Shown here: piece after piece, positions 7,878 through 15,698 of the stretch
Position numbering within the stretch: the first letter of the stretch is position 1
Layout: every line of letters begins with the position of its first letter
Source of the DNA: Polaribacter sp. SA4-12
Lineage (GTDB): Bacteria; Bacteroidota; Bacteroidia; Flavobacteriales; Flavobacteriaceae
DNA length: 64,000 nt
Direction: 5' to 3'
Assembly: GCF_002163675.1 (NCBI RefSeq)
Contig: NZ_CP019334.1
Span: 10,001 to 74,000, forward strand
Made by a program: the position numbers and the translations under genes
Notes under the pieces: generated by a model
What the model was told of the DNA's origin: nothing
Database searches by the model: none
Seen by the model: only the letters and a program-made list of their open reading frames with translations

Positions 7878-7893
7878 CTGTTTTTTTAAAAAA

Positions 7894-8340
7894 TTAATAA
7901 AACTTTTTGTCATCCCGTAATACCTTTAAAAAGTGAAATCCATAGATGTTATAACCTTCATTATAATAGAATTTATGAGATTGAGGATTGTTTACATATG
8001 CATTTAATTCTATGGCTTCACAACCTTTACTTTTAACATGATTATCAATCCAATTAAAGAATTGCTTTCCAAGACCTTGTCCTCTAATTGTGTCGTCTAA
8101 AATTACGTGATCTGGCTCAACAGTTTTACCAATATAATGTCTTGTTGAATACCAAAGGCCAGAAATACCGACTAATTTTCCATCCAAATATAAGCCTACA
8201 CATTCATAATTTGCTATTTCAGCTATTTCTAAAACTCTTTCTTTTAATAATTCTGGAGGTGTTTTTGAGTTTAATTTTGTTAAAAGTGGAATTATAGTCA
8301 AAATTTCTTCTGCTTTAATGACTTGTATTTGTGTTTTCAT
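7894..8340 (-). CDS. GNAT family N-acetyltransferase
   Basis: The product is a predicted acetyl-CoA-dependent acetyltransferase of the GNAT fold. Using the ATG at 8340 it has 148 residues; the frame extends upstream to 8400, but that part (FTDEIYKQYIYL) has no GNAT character. Motif A is visible as RGQGLGKQFFNW, preceded by the beta-4 strand PDHVILDDTI, and motif B as the late NNPQSHKFYYNEGY. The substrate is unknown. It sits alone between the tRNA-Gly repeat and a divergent MBL gene. Confidence 0.85.
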   Translation of the reverse strand: MKTQIQVIKAEEILTIIPLLTKLNSKTPPELLKERVLEIAEIANYECVGLYLDGKLVGISGLWYSTRHYIGKTVEPDHVILDDTIRGQGLGKQFFNWIDNHVKSKGCEAIELNAYVNNPQSHKFYYNEGYNIYGFHFLKVLRDDKKFY

Positions 8341-8411
8341 GCGTATTAATTTTAAATAAATATATTGTTTGTATATTTCATCAGTAAATATAATCATCAA
8401 AATTATTAATA

Positions 8412-9287
8412 ATGAATTCTATTAAACTATTTAGTATCTCAATTTTTATCACTTTTTCTATGCAATCGCAAAAAAAAGAGGTGCAAATAATAACAACAAA
8501 AATTTCTGATCAGGTATTTATGTTAAAAGGTCAAGGAGGAAACATAGGATTATTTATTGGTGATGATGCTGTTTTTATGATTGATGACCAATTTGCACCA
8601 TTAACACCTAAAATTTTAGAAGCAATTAAAAAGATAACTCCCAAACCTGTAAATTATTTAATGAATACGCATTGGCATGGAGATCATACAGGAGGAAACT
8701 TAAATATGCAAAAAGAAGGAGCTCTAATTTTGGCACATAAAAATGTTAGAAAAAGAATGAGTGTTGATCAGGTTATAAGAGGTAAAGTTAAGAAAGCATC
8801 ACCAAAAGAAGCACTACCAGTAATTACTTTTACAGAAGATATGATGATGCATATTAATAATGACGATATTTATGTTTCTCACATTCATAAAGCTCACACT
8901 GATGGAGATGCTTTAGTCTATTTCACCAAAAACAACATTTTACATACTGGAGATGCTTACTTTCAAGGTAAGTTTCCTTACATAGATTTGTCTTCTGGAG
9001 GAAGTATTAATGGTTATATAGATGGAATACAGAAAATGATAGTTCTTGCGAATGATGAAACTAAAATTATTCCAGGTCATGGAAATATTTCTAATAAGAG
9101 AGAGCTTATTTCTTTTAAAAAGATGTTAGTTGATTTAAAATCAAGGATTCAAACTGAAATAGATAATGGTAAAACTTTAGAAGAAGTAAAACATAACAAA
9201 AAAATCACTAAAGATTATGTCTCTTTTAATGGTTGGATTACCGAAGAAAAGATAAAGATTGCTATTTATAAGAGCTTAAATAAATAA
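8412..9287 (+). CDS. Secreted MBL-fold metallo-hydrolase
   Basis: The 291-residue protein has a short signal-like N-terminus (MNSIKLFSISIFITFSMQSQ) and a full metallo-beta-lactamase metal site: H87, H89, D91 and H92 (THWHGDHTGG), H162 (KAHTDGD), D181 (HTGDAYF) and H223 (IPGHG). It is probably periplasmic or secreted. The overall form resembles the large group of MBL hydrolases with broad hydrolase roles. True beta-lactamase activity is possible but not shown by sequence. A bidirectional terminator separates it from tRNA-Met. Confidence 0.88.
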   Translation: MNSIKLFSISIFITFSMQSQKKEVQIITTKISDQVFMLKGQGGNIGLFIGDDAVFMIDDQFAPLTPKILEAIKKITPKPVNYLMNTHWHGDHTGGNLNMQKEGALILAHKNVRKRMSVDQVIRGKVKKASPKEALPVITFTEDMMMHINNDDIYVSHIHKAHTDGDALVYFTKNNILHTGDAYFQGKFPYIDLSSGGSINGYIDGIQKMIVLANDETKIIPGHGNISNKRELISFKKMLVDLKSRIQTEIDNGKTLEEVKHNKKITKDYVSFNGWITEEKIKIAIYKSLNK

Positions 9288-9319
9288 AAAAATCCCAAAC
9301 AAATTGTTTAGGATTTTTT
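9286..9319. terminator. Bidirectional terminator between MBL gene and tRNA-Met
   Basis: An imperfect stem AATCCCAAAC / GTTTAGGATT has an A run on the left and a T run on the right, so it can serve both converging transcripts. Confidence 0.75.
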
Positions 9320-9321
9320 AG

Positions 9322-9395
9322 TAGCGAGAACGGGATTTGAACCCGTGACCTCAGGGTTATGAATCCTGCGCTCTAACCAACTGAGCTACCTCGCC
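9322..9395 (-). tRNA. tRNA-Met (anticodon CAT), probably elongator
   Basis: The 74-base cloverleaf has acceptor GGCGAGG/TCTCGCT with two G-U pairs, anticodon loop TTCATAA and T-loop segment GTTCAAA. It lacks the GGG/CCC anticodon-stem pairs and the 1-72 mismatch of initiator tRNA. A tRNA-Ile2 (lysidine-modified CAT) cannot be fully excluded. CCA is not encoded. Confidence 0.92.
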
Positions 9396-9410
9396 ATTCT
9401 TTTGAGGCTG

Positions 9411-9440
9411 CAAATATAAATTAATTTTATGAACTCGCAA
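9411..9440 (-). promoter_or_regulatory. Promoter of tRNA-Met
   Basis: TATATTTG (9411-9418) and TTG (9438-9440) with exactly 19 bases between them, 15 bases before the tRNA 5' end, the same geometry as both tRNA-Gly promoters. Confidence 0.9.
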
Positions 9441-9502
9441 GAAGTGTTTTAATTTTTTTTAAATAGAATTATTACCTATATTGTCGTCTTAAGATAATAA
9501 TA

Positions 9503-9886
9503 ATGGATAAAGTAAAATTCGAACTAGAAATTCCTATTCACGCATCACCTCACATGCTATATCAATATATCTCATCCCCTTCTAATTTACAAGAATGGTT
9601 TGCAGATAAAGTTAACTCTAGAGGTAAAGAGTATAGTTTTGTTTGGGATGGAGAAGAAGAAAAAGCAGAGTTAATAACTAAAAAAACGGATGATAGAATT
9701 CGTTTTAAATGGTTAGAAAGTGAAGATGATGACAGCTTCTTTGAAATTAAAATTCAAGTTGATGCATTAACGAAAGATGTATCTTTAATTGTAACAGATT
9801 TTGCAGATGATGAAGATGAAGTAGAAGAGTCTAAGCAATTATGGGAAAATCAAATTGATGAATTAAGACATACTATAGGTGCTTAA
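9503..9886 (+). CDS. START-like (SRPBCC/AHSA1-type) domain protein
   Basis: The 127-residue cytosolic protein is a single START-like domain, a helix-grip fold that binds hydrophobic ligands or protein partners. The N-terminal strand and helix (FELEIPIHASPHMLYQYISSPSNLQEWFADKV) and the later long C-terminal helix (SKQLWENQIDELRHTIG) match the fold, and a strongly acidic stretch (FADDEDEVEESK) precedes that helix. Proteins of this size are widespread in Bacteroidota with unknown function. It is followed by its own terminator. Confidence 0.85.
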   Translation: MDKVKFELEIPIHASPHMLYQYISSPSNLQEWFADKVNSRGKEYSFVWDGEEEKAELITKKTDDRIRFKWLESEDDDSFFEIKIQVDALTKDVSLIVTDFADDEDEVEESKQLWENQIDELRHTIGA

Positions 9887-9909
9887 ATTAATCTTTTTAT
9901 AAAATTATA

Positions 9910-9937
9910 AAACTCAACTTTTTTGTTGAGTTTTTTT
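9910..9937 (+). terminator. Terminator after START-like gene
   Basis: AACTCAAC and GTTGAGTT pair around a T-rich loop, followed by a run of T residues. Confidence 0.85.
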
Positions 9938-9988
9938 ATGCCTAAATATTTTAAAATACACTAATTTCGCATCTTTAAATTCTTAGTT

Positions 9989-10822
9989 ATGATCAACTTC
10001 AATGGAGAGTTACAGAATCCAGAAAACATAAAATTATCATTAGAAAACAGAGCTTTTAAATATGGTGATGCCATTTTTGAAACTGTAAAGGTGATGCATA
10101 AAAAAGTGGTTTTTTGGGAAGATCATTATTTTAGATTAATGGCTTCTATGAGAATGCTTCGTATGAAAATTCCTATTGAGTTTACATTAGAATTTTTAGA
10201 ACAAGAAATTTTAAAAACAGTTGCAACTCAAAATGAGGCAATTGCATACAGAGTTCGACTAAATGTTTTTAGAAAAGATGGAGGTTTATATACTCCAAAA
10301 ACGAATAAAATTGATTTTACTATTGAAGCAAAAGAAAGTACTTATCAAACTAAAGATACTTATGCTTTAGATGTATATAAAGATTTTTATAATTATTCTG
10401 GGCTTTTATCAACCATAAAAACCAACAACAGAATGGTTAATACATTAGCAAGTATTTTTGCTGATGAAAATGATTTAGATAACTGTATTCTATTAAATGA
10501 GAAGAAAGGTGTAGTAGAAGTAACGAATGGAAATATATTTGTTGTGAAAGGAAATGTTGTAAAAACGCCCGCTTTAACAGAAGGATGTATTAAAGGTATT
10601 ACGCGTCTTAAAGTTCTTGAAATTCTTTTTAGAAATAAGGAACTTACGATTGAGGAAACTTCAATATCTCCTTTTGAAATACAAAAAGCAGACGAAGTAT
10701 TTATTACAAATGCAATTATTGGTGTACAACCTGTAACAAGTTATAAGAAAAAAACATTTTCTACTGAGATAGGGAAGAAGATTGCTAGTAATTTAAAAAT
10801 ATTACAAATAGCTGGTAATTAA
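9989..10822 (+). CDS. Class IV PLP aminotransferase (IlvE/PabC-like)
   Basis: The product is a fold-type IV PLP enzyme, related to 4-amino-4-deoxychorismate lyase (folate synthesis) and to branched-chain or D-amino-acid aminotransferases. The PLP lysine is K144 (STIKTNNRMV) and the pyridine-N glutamate is E177 (VVEVTNGNIF); the RAFKYGDAIFETVKV N-terminus is characteristic. At 277 residues it is the right length for PabC, but exact activity cannot be fixed from sequence. Its stop codon overlaps that of the convergent yqgE within a shared TTAA, leaving no room for a terminator. Confidence 0.88.
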   Translation: MINFNGELQNPENIKLSLENRAFKYGDAIFETVKVMHKKVVFWEDHYFRLMASMRMLRMKIPIEFTLEFLEQEILKTVATQNEAIAYRVRLNVFRKDGGLYTPKTNKIDFTIEAKESTYQTKDTYALDVYKDFYNYSGLLSTIKTNNRMVNTLASIFADENDLDNCILLNEKKGVVEVTNGNIFVVKGNVVKTPALTEGCIKGITRLKVLEILFRNKELTIEETSISPFEIQKADEVFITNAIIGVQPVTSYKKKTFSTEIGKKIASNLKILQIAGN

Positions 10823-11367
10823 TTTAAATTAAAGTCACTTGGTGCATTTGCCCAAAGCTTATAATTACCTCCTTTTTGTAATAATTTATTTTTCCAGAGG
10901 CTTTCATCATCCACGGAAAAAATATTTTCGAAGTCATTTTCTCCTACAAACCAGGAGTTTTGATTCATTTCTTCGTCAAGTTGTTCTTTTTCCCAACCAG
11001 AATATCCTAAAAAGAAGCGAATATCAGAAGTTTCAATCTCTTCATTGTTTAATAAGTCTTTTAGAGATTCAAAATTTCCTCCCCAAAAAATTCCGTTAGC
11101 AACTTCGACACTATCTGGAAGTAACTGAGGTATTTTATGTACAAAATATAAATTATCTTGTTCTACAGGTCCACCTTGATAAACAGGAAAATGACAATTA
11201 ATATCTGGTAATAAATCGTTAAGAGTATACTCTAAAGGTCTGTTTAAAATAAAACCAACAGAATTGCTTTTTGTGTGCTCAGTTAGTAAAACTATGGTTC
11301 TATTAAAAGAGCTATCATTTAAAATAGCTGGCTCTGCAATTAGTAATTTACCTTTAGTTGGTTTCAA
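10819..11367 (-). CDS. YqgE/AlgH family protein
   Basis: The 182-residue protein belongs to the UPF0301 (YqgE/AlgH) family; its role is unclear, although AlgH was linked to alginate gene expression in Pseudomonas. The family signatures GKLLIAEPAILNDSSFNRTIVLL, SVGFILNRPL and YQGGPVEQDNLYFVH are all present. The start appears to be TTG (11367): an in-frame stop lies five codons further upstream and no ATG intervenes. It converges on the aminotransferase gene with overlapping stop codons. Confidence 0.93.
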   Translation of the reverse strand: MKPTKGKLLIAEPAILNDSSFNRTIVLLTEHTKSNSVGFILNRPLEYTLNDLLPDINCHFPVYQGGPVEQDNLYFVHKIPQLLPDSVEVANGIFWGGNFESLKDLLNNEEIETSDIRFFLGYSGWEKEQLDEEMNQNSWFVGENDFENIFSVDDESLWKNKLLQKGGNYKLWANAPSDFNLN

Positions 11368-11420
11368 ATGATATTTTATAAATTATGATACTTTAAATAT
11401 AATAAAATTTTTGGAACAAA

Positions 11421-11446
11421 AAAAACTCTCTTAAAAAGAGAGTTTT
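11421..11446 (-). terminator. Terminator of the HU gene
   Basis: AACTCTCT and AGAGAGTT pair around a short loop, with A-rich and T-rich flanks on either side, 25 bases past the HU stop codon. Confidence 0.85.
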
Positions 11447-11470
11447 TATATACTTTAAAAACTAAGAGTC

Positions 11471-11743
11471 TTAGTTTACAGCGTCGCTTAAACCAGCTCC
11501 TGCTTTAAATTTTGCTACGTTTTTAGCAGCAATTTGAATAGTTTTTCCAGTTTGAGGATTTCTACCAGTTCTAGCAGCTCTGTTAGAAACAGAAAAAGTA
11601 CCAAAACCAACTAAAGCAACTTTGTTACCACCTTTTAAAGCAGAAGTTACATTTCCTGTAAAAGATTCTAATGCCGCTTTAGCTGCTACTTTAGAAATTC
11701 CTGCATCAGCAGCCATTGCATCGATTAAATCTGACTTGTTCAT
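11471..11743 (-). CDS. hup: HU family DNA-binding protein
   Basis: A nucleoid protein that bends and compacts DNA as a dimer. The 90-residue chain has the two N-terminal helices ([28 protein letters not shown]) and the DNA-binding signature [21 protein letters not shown], with the conserved proline at the arm tip. Codon choice is biased (GCT, AAC), as expected for an abundant protein. A perfect sigma-A promoter lies 54 bases upstream and a strong terminator follows, so it is a stand-alone unit. Confidence 0.97.
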   Translation of the reverse strand: MNKSDLIDAMAADAGISKVAAKAALESFTGNVTSALKGGNKVALVGFGTFSVSNRAARTGRNPQTGKTIQIAAKNVAKFKAGAGLSDAVN

Positions 11744-11796
11744 AATAAATTGATTTTTAAAATTAATTGAATAAATTTTTTTGCTTAATAGCTTAA

Positions 11797-11826
11797 CAAA
11801 TATAGACGGATTAAGGCCTTACGCAA
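11797..11826 (-). promoter_or_regulatory. Promoter of the HU gene
   Basis: TATATTTG (11797-11804) and TTG (11824-11826) with a 19-base spacer on the minus strand, identical in form to the tRNA promoters. The leader would be about 48 bases. Confidence 0.88.
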
Positions 11827-11931
11827 ATTAGAGGGTGAAAAAAGTGCCCTTTTGTTAATAAAACGACGTAAATTGTTAATAAACCTAGTTGTAAAATACG
11901 AAAAACTGTAAAAACCTTACTGTTAGAGGCT

Positions 11932-12876
11932 TTAGATGAATCTCGCTTCAGATGAAAAAGTGAAGCCATTTAATAAACTTTTAGCATCCATTTTTTTCTT
12001 TCCAGATAACTTAATTTCATCAATAATGATGAATCCTTTAGTAACAGCGACTTTCAATTCTTTCTTTGTTGCAATAATTTTACCAACTGCTATATTATGT
12101 GCTTCATTTTCTTTTCTAACAGCATAAATTTTAGAAGAAATTTCTTCTTCTTCATTTTTTATAATTGACCAAGCTGCTGGAAAAGGATTTAAACCTCTAA
12201 TTTTATTATATATATTGTCTATTGAATCTGTCCAATCTATTCTACAGTTTTCTGGATTCAATTTTGAAGCAGATTTTTCTTCTAAATCAGGTTGTTTTGT
12301 GGTGCTGACTTTTCCGGTTTCTATTAAGTCTACCGTTTTAGAAACTAAACCAGCTCCTAAGTTCATCAATTTGTCATGAAGTGTACCAACAGTTTCAGTT
12401 TCTAAAACTTCAATTTCTTCTTGTAAGATAATTTCACCTGTATCAATTTTATCATCAATAAAAAAGGTAGTAACACCAGTTTTGGTTTCTCCATTTATAA
12501 TTGCCCAATGTATTGGCGCTGCACCTCTATATTCTGGTAATAAGGAAGCGTGTAAATTAAAAGTACCATATTTAGGCATTTTCCAAACCATTGCTGGTAA
12601 CATTCTAAAAGCAACTACAATTTGTAAATCTGCTTTTAAAGCTTTTAATTCCTTATTAAAGTCTTCATTTTTTAAATTTGTAGGTTGCAAAATCGGTAGG
12701 TTTACAGAAGTTGCATATTTTTTTACTGCAGATTCATTTAACTTTCTTCCTCTTCCTGCAGGTTTATCTGATGCTGTTATAACGCCAACAACATTATAAT
12801 CATTTTCTACTAAGTGTTTTAAAATAGTAACAGCAAAATCTGGAGTTCCCATAAAAACAATACGTAAGTCTTTCAT
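11932..12876 (-). CDS. fmt: Methionyl-tRNA formyltransferase
   Basis: This enzyme formylates Met-tRNAfMet using 10-formyl-tetrahydrofolate before translation initiation. The 314-residue product has the N-terminal Rossmann start (RIVFMGTPDFAVTIL), the catalytic loop HASLLPEYRGAAPI with the preceding Asn (TFNLHAS), and an OB-fold C-terminal domain from about residue 210. It starts 2 bases after the recQ stop codon, so it is the last gene of an NTPase-recQ-fmt operon. Confidence 0.97.
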   Translation of the reverse strand: MKDLRIVFMGTPDFAVTILKHLVENDYNVVGVITASDKPAGRGRKLNESAVKKYATSVNLPILQPTNLKNEDFNKELKALKADLQIVVAFRMLPAMVWKMPKYGTFNLHASLLPEYRGAAPIHWAIINGETKTGVTTFFIDDKIDTGEIILQEEIEVLETETVGTLHDKLMNLGAGLVSKTVDLIETGKVSTTKQPDLEEKSASKLNPENCRIDWTDSIDNIYNKIRGLNPFPAAWSIIKNEEEEISSKIYAVRKENEAHNIAVGKIIATKKELKVAVTKGFIIIDEIKLSGKKKMDAKSLLNGFTFSSEARFI

Positions 12877-12878
12877 AA

Positions 12879-14771
12879 TTATAAATTTAGTTGGTATTTA
12901 TTCTGATGATTTATTTTGATTTTATCATCCGTTAGTAATAGTCGCAAATGTATTAAAATGTCTTTTTCATTCGCAACTAAAGATTCACTAATTTCTGCGG
13001 ATGATAAACTGCGATGGTTCTTTAGAAGTTGAATTATTTCTGATGCTAAATTTACAGTCGACTTTCTGTTTTCTGAAATACAAACATCACAAATGCCGCA
13101 TTTTTCTGCCTTTACTTCATCAAAATAACCTAAAACCTGAATACTTCTACAAATAGTGTCGTTATTTATAAACTGAATTAAGTCTTCAGATTTCTTTTTC
13201 TTCTGATTTATAAACTGCTTCATTTCTTTTGAAAATCGATTTATAGTGTAATCATCTTCTCTAGGAAATAAAAAAGTAAGGTCAGATTCATTTTTTACAG
13301 CTTTATACTCAATAATATTATCTTCTTGTAAACGCTCGAAATTCGATAACACAAGATTGGTTGTAATTCCTGCTTTTTTAGCAATAAAAAACTCATTAAT
13401 ATTTACTTCTTGCTCAAATAAACCAGCATACGTCCTTAAAATTGAATTTGTGAATTTCTTTATAAAAGGATTTTTATCCAAATAATTTAAAACCGTTTTA
13501 CTATTCACAATAAATAGGAGTGTAGATTTCTTATTATAATGACTGCTAATTTCTATAATTCCGTTGTTTGATAAAATTTTAAGAGCGGTATCAACCTTTA
13601 AAACAGAGAAATTATATTTTTTACAAAATTCTAAAAGATTAAAAGAAAAAGGTTCTTCAATCAATTCACCTAAAGAAATTTGAAAATATTGATATAATTT
13701 TTTATGAATCTCTTTAATCTCTTTGATGCTTAATAACGTTTTCTCTAATCGATCTTTAAATAATAATGTGTCGCTTTTATTAAATAACAAAACGGCAAAT
13801 GATTTTTTATTGTTTCTACCAGCTCTACCCGTTTCTTGTACGTAATTTTCAATACTAGAAGGAATATCTAAATGAATTACCAAACTAACATTAGCTTTGT
13901 CAATTCCCATTCCGAATGCATTTGTAGCAACAATAATGGGGGTTTTTTCAGTCATCCAATTTTCAAAAGAAATATTTTTTTCTACGGATGATAATCCTCC
14001 GTGGTAAAAAGAACTTTTAAAGTTGTTGGCGTTTAAAAAAGCAGCAATCTGTTCTGTTTTTTTTCTAGAATTGACATAAACAATTGCTGGTGTTTTTGTT
14101 TTGGTGAAAATTTGAAGTAAACGTTGTAATTTATCTTCAATTGTAAAAATTTGATAGGCTAAATTATCTCTAGAAAACGATTTTTTAAAAATCTGTGGTT
14201 CTTTTAAATCCAGATTTGTAGAAATGTCTTTAAGAACTTTTTCGTTTGCTGTTGCGGTTAATGCAATAAAAGGAACATCAGGTTTTAATTCTCTTAAAAT
14301 TTTAATATTTCTGTAAGAAGGTCTAAAATCGTGTCCCCATTCAGAGATACAATGCGCTTCATCAATTGCAATTAAATTAATATTTAATTCTTTTATTTTT
14401 TGCTGAATAAAAAAAGATTGCAATCTTTCTGGAGAAATATATAAGAATTTAGTTCCACCGAATTTAATATTATCAAACAAAGTGATTATTTCATCTTGTG
14501 TAGATCCAGATTTAATACTTGTTGCTTTAATTCCTTTTTGAGTTAAGCTTTCTACTTGATCTTGCATTAATGCAATTAAAGGAGAAATTACCAAGCAAAC
14601 ACCGCCTTTTGCCAATGCAGGAACTTGAAAACAAATAGATTTTCCTCCACCAGTAGGCAACAAAGCAATTACATCTTTTTGTTCTAAAACGGTTGTGATT
14701 ATTTCTTCTTGTAGGGCTCTAAATTCTGAAAAGCCCCAATATTTTTTTAATATTTCTTTAGAAGAAATCAT
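12879..14771 (-). CDS. recQ: ATP-dependent DNA helicase RecQ
   Basis: A 3'-5' superfamily 2 helicase acting in recombination and replication-fork repair. In the 630-residue chain the Walker A (PTGGGKSICFQ), DEAH box (AIDEAHCISEWGHDFRP), motif III (ALTATAN) and motif VI (QETGRAGRNNKK) are intact. The RQC zinc-binding cysteines are present (CRSIQVLGYF..CGICDVC). No clear HRDC domain is recognised in the C-terminus. Its start overlaps the upstream NTPase stop by 4 bases, and fmt follows directly. Confidence 0.96.
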   Translation of the reverse strand: MISSKEILKKYWGFSEFRALQEEIITTVLEQKDVIALLPTGGGKSICFQVPALAKGGVCLVISPLIALMQDQVESLTQKGIKATSIKSGSTQDEIITLFDNIKFGGTKFLYISPERLQSFFIQQKIKELNINLIAIDEAHCISEWGHDFRPSYRNIKILRELKPDVPFIALTATANEKVLKDISTNLDLKEPQIFKKSFSRDNLAYQIFTIEDKLQRLLQIFTKTKTPAIVYVNSRKKTEQIAAFLNANNFKSSFYHGGLSSVEKNISFENWMTEKTPIIVATNAFGMGIDKANVSLVIHLDIPSSIENYVQETGRAGRNNKKSFAVLLFNKSDTLLFKDRLEKTLLSIKEIKEIHKKLYQYFQISLGELIEEPFSFNLLEFCKKYNFSVLKVDTALKILSNNGIIEISSHYNKKSTLLFIVNSKTVLNYLDKNPFIKKFTNSILRTYAGLFEQEVNINEFFIAKKAGITTNLVLSNFERLQEDNIIEYKAVKNESDLTFLFPREDDYTINRFSKEMKQFINQKKKKSEDLIQFINNDTICRSIQVLGYFDEVKAEKCGICDVCISENRKSTVNLASEIIQLLKNHRSLSSAEISESLVANEKDILIHLRLLLTDDKIKINHQNKYQLNL

Positions 14772-15310
14772 AATTCACAAGAAAGTGAATTAAGCACAAA
14801 ATTGGTTCTTTCATCTAAAGAGCCAAAAGGAACATTAATAATATTGTAACCTAAATCTGAATATGATTTCATTAAAAAAACATCAATTGCAGTTGTTTCT
14901 TCAAAAGTTTCATAACGCTCATTATCAATTTCATGAATGTCTTTCCATGGAGAAAAATGAAATACTTTGTCATATTTATATTGCTTACTTTTTTCAATAT
15001 AAATTGATGGATATTCCGTTTTAAAGAAATCCATGTACGCATGAACATCAGGAATTCCTCTATCAAAAAAAACAAGTTCAGAATCAGATTTCTCTGCGTC
15101 TAAAAATTGTTGCTCTCTACCTTCTAATAACATTTGGCTAAATAGTAAAGGTTGCGTTAAAAACATTTGTTCTATACCTTGTTCTTTCGCTTTTAAAGTT
15201 ACTTCTCTAGATATTTCTGGAAAGCAAAAATAATCTCGCTTAATTAATTCATTTAAAACCGAAGTTTTTCCTGTTCCTGGTCCGCCAATTAATAGAATTT
15301 TTTGCTGCAT
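14768..15310 (-). CDS. AAA_28-like small NTP-binding protein
   Basis: The 180-residue protein has a clean P-loop at its N-terminus (LLIGGPGTGKTSVLNEL) and a Walker B-like FFDRGIPDVHAY. The length and the REVTLKAKEQGIEQMF segment resemble the AAA_28 group of predicted P-loop ATPases/kinases. It is the first gene of the operon with recQ and fmt (4-base overlap with recQ). A nucleotide- or metabolite-kinase role is plausible; no substrate can be named. Confidence 0.8.
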   Translation of the reverse strand: MQQKILLIGGPGTGKTSVLNELIKRDYFCFPEISREVTLKAKEQGIEQMFLTQPLLFSQMLLEGREQQFLDAEKSDSELVFFDRGIPDVHAYMDFFKTEYPSIYIEKSKQYKYDKVFHFSPWKDIHEIDNERYETFEETTAIDVFLMKSYSDLGYNIINVPFGSLDERTNFVLNSLSCEL

Positions 15311-15354
15311 TCGACAAAAATAAATGATTCCCCTTATAAAACTAATTTTTAATG

Positions 15355-15362
15355 TAATTTTG
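15355..15362 (+). promoter_or_regulatory. Predicted -7 element of the DUF493-parvulin operon
   Basis: TAATTTTG matches TAnnTTTG and lies 44 bases before the ATG at 15407. A GTG overlapping this element could open the downstream frame but is better read as promoter DNA. Confidence 0.5.
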
Positions 15363-15406
15363 TGTCTTATTATTTATATTTAATTTATAAAAAAGAAACT
15401 ATTTTT

Positions 15407-15688
15407 ATGAGCGATAAGAAAGAGTTTTACACAAAATTGAAAGCACAATTAGATGATACAACTACATTTCCTGCCGATTATCTGTATAAGTTTATTGTAC
15501 CTACGGATGCTAATCAGGTAGGTGAAGTAGAAGAGATATTTAACGATTCTGGAGCTGTAATAAATAAAAAAAAATCAAAGACAGGGAAATATGTTAGCGT
15601 TTCTATCGTAATAAAGATAGAAATATCAGAGCATGTAATTACATATTATCAAAAAGCAGAAAAAATTAAAGGAATAATTTCGTTATAA
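15407..15688 (+). CDS. DUF493 family protein (YbeD-like)
   Basis: A 93-residue DUF493/YbeD-type protein with an ACT-like ferredoxin fold, of unknown biochemical role. The core FPADYLYKFIVPTDANQVGEVEEIF and the closing strand VSVSIVIKIEISEHVITYYQKAEKIKGII match the family. The frame is open to a GTG at 15362, but the ATG at 15407 begins the recognisable domain and lies downstream of the predicted promoter. The PPIase gene starts 10 bases later, so it is probably first in the operon. Confidence 0.87.
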   Translation: MSDKKEFYTKLKAQLDDTTTFPADYLYKFIVPTDANQVGEVEEIFNDSGAVINKKKSKTGKYVSVSIVIKIEISEHVITYYQKAEKIKGIISL

Positions 15689-15698
15689 TTAAAAATTT

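Larger units (their letters stand above)
7548..7887 (-). repeat. Tandem duplication of a whole tRNA-Gly transcription unit
   Basis: 7548-7710 and 7726-7887 are near-identical units about 177 bases apart. Each holds, in minus-strand order, a TTG-N19-TATATTTG promoter, a tRNA-Gly(TCC) gene and a hairpin terminator. The tRNA sequences are identical; flanks differ by scattered substitutions and a one-base indel in the terminator loop. Confidence 0.92.

Noticed and set aside
12482..12799. A 105-codon plus-strand frame inside fmt
   Set aside because: It is antisense to a well-supported gene and has low-complexity translation; nothing supports expression.
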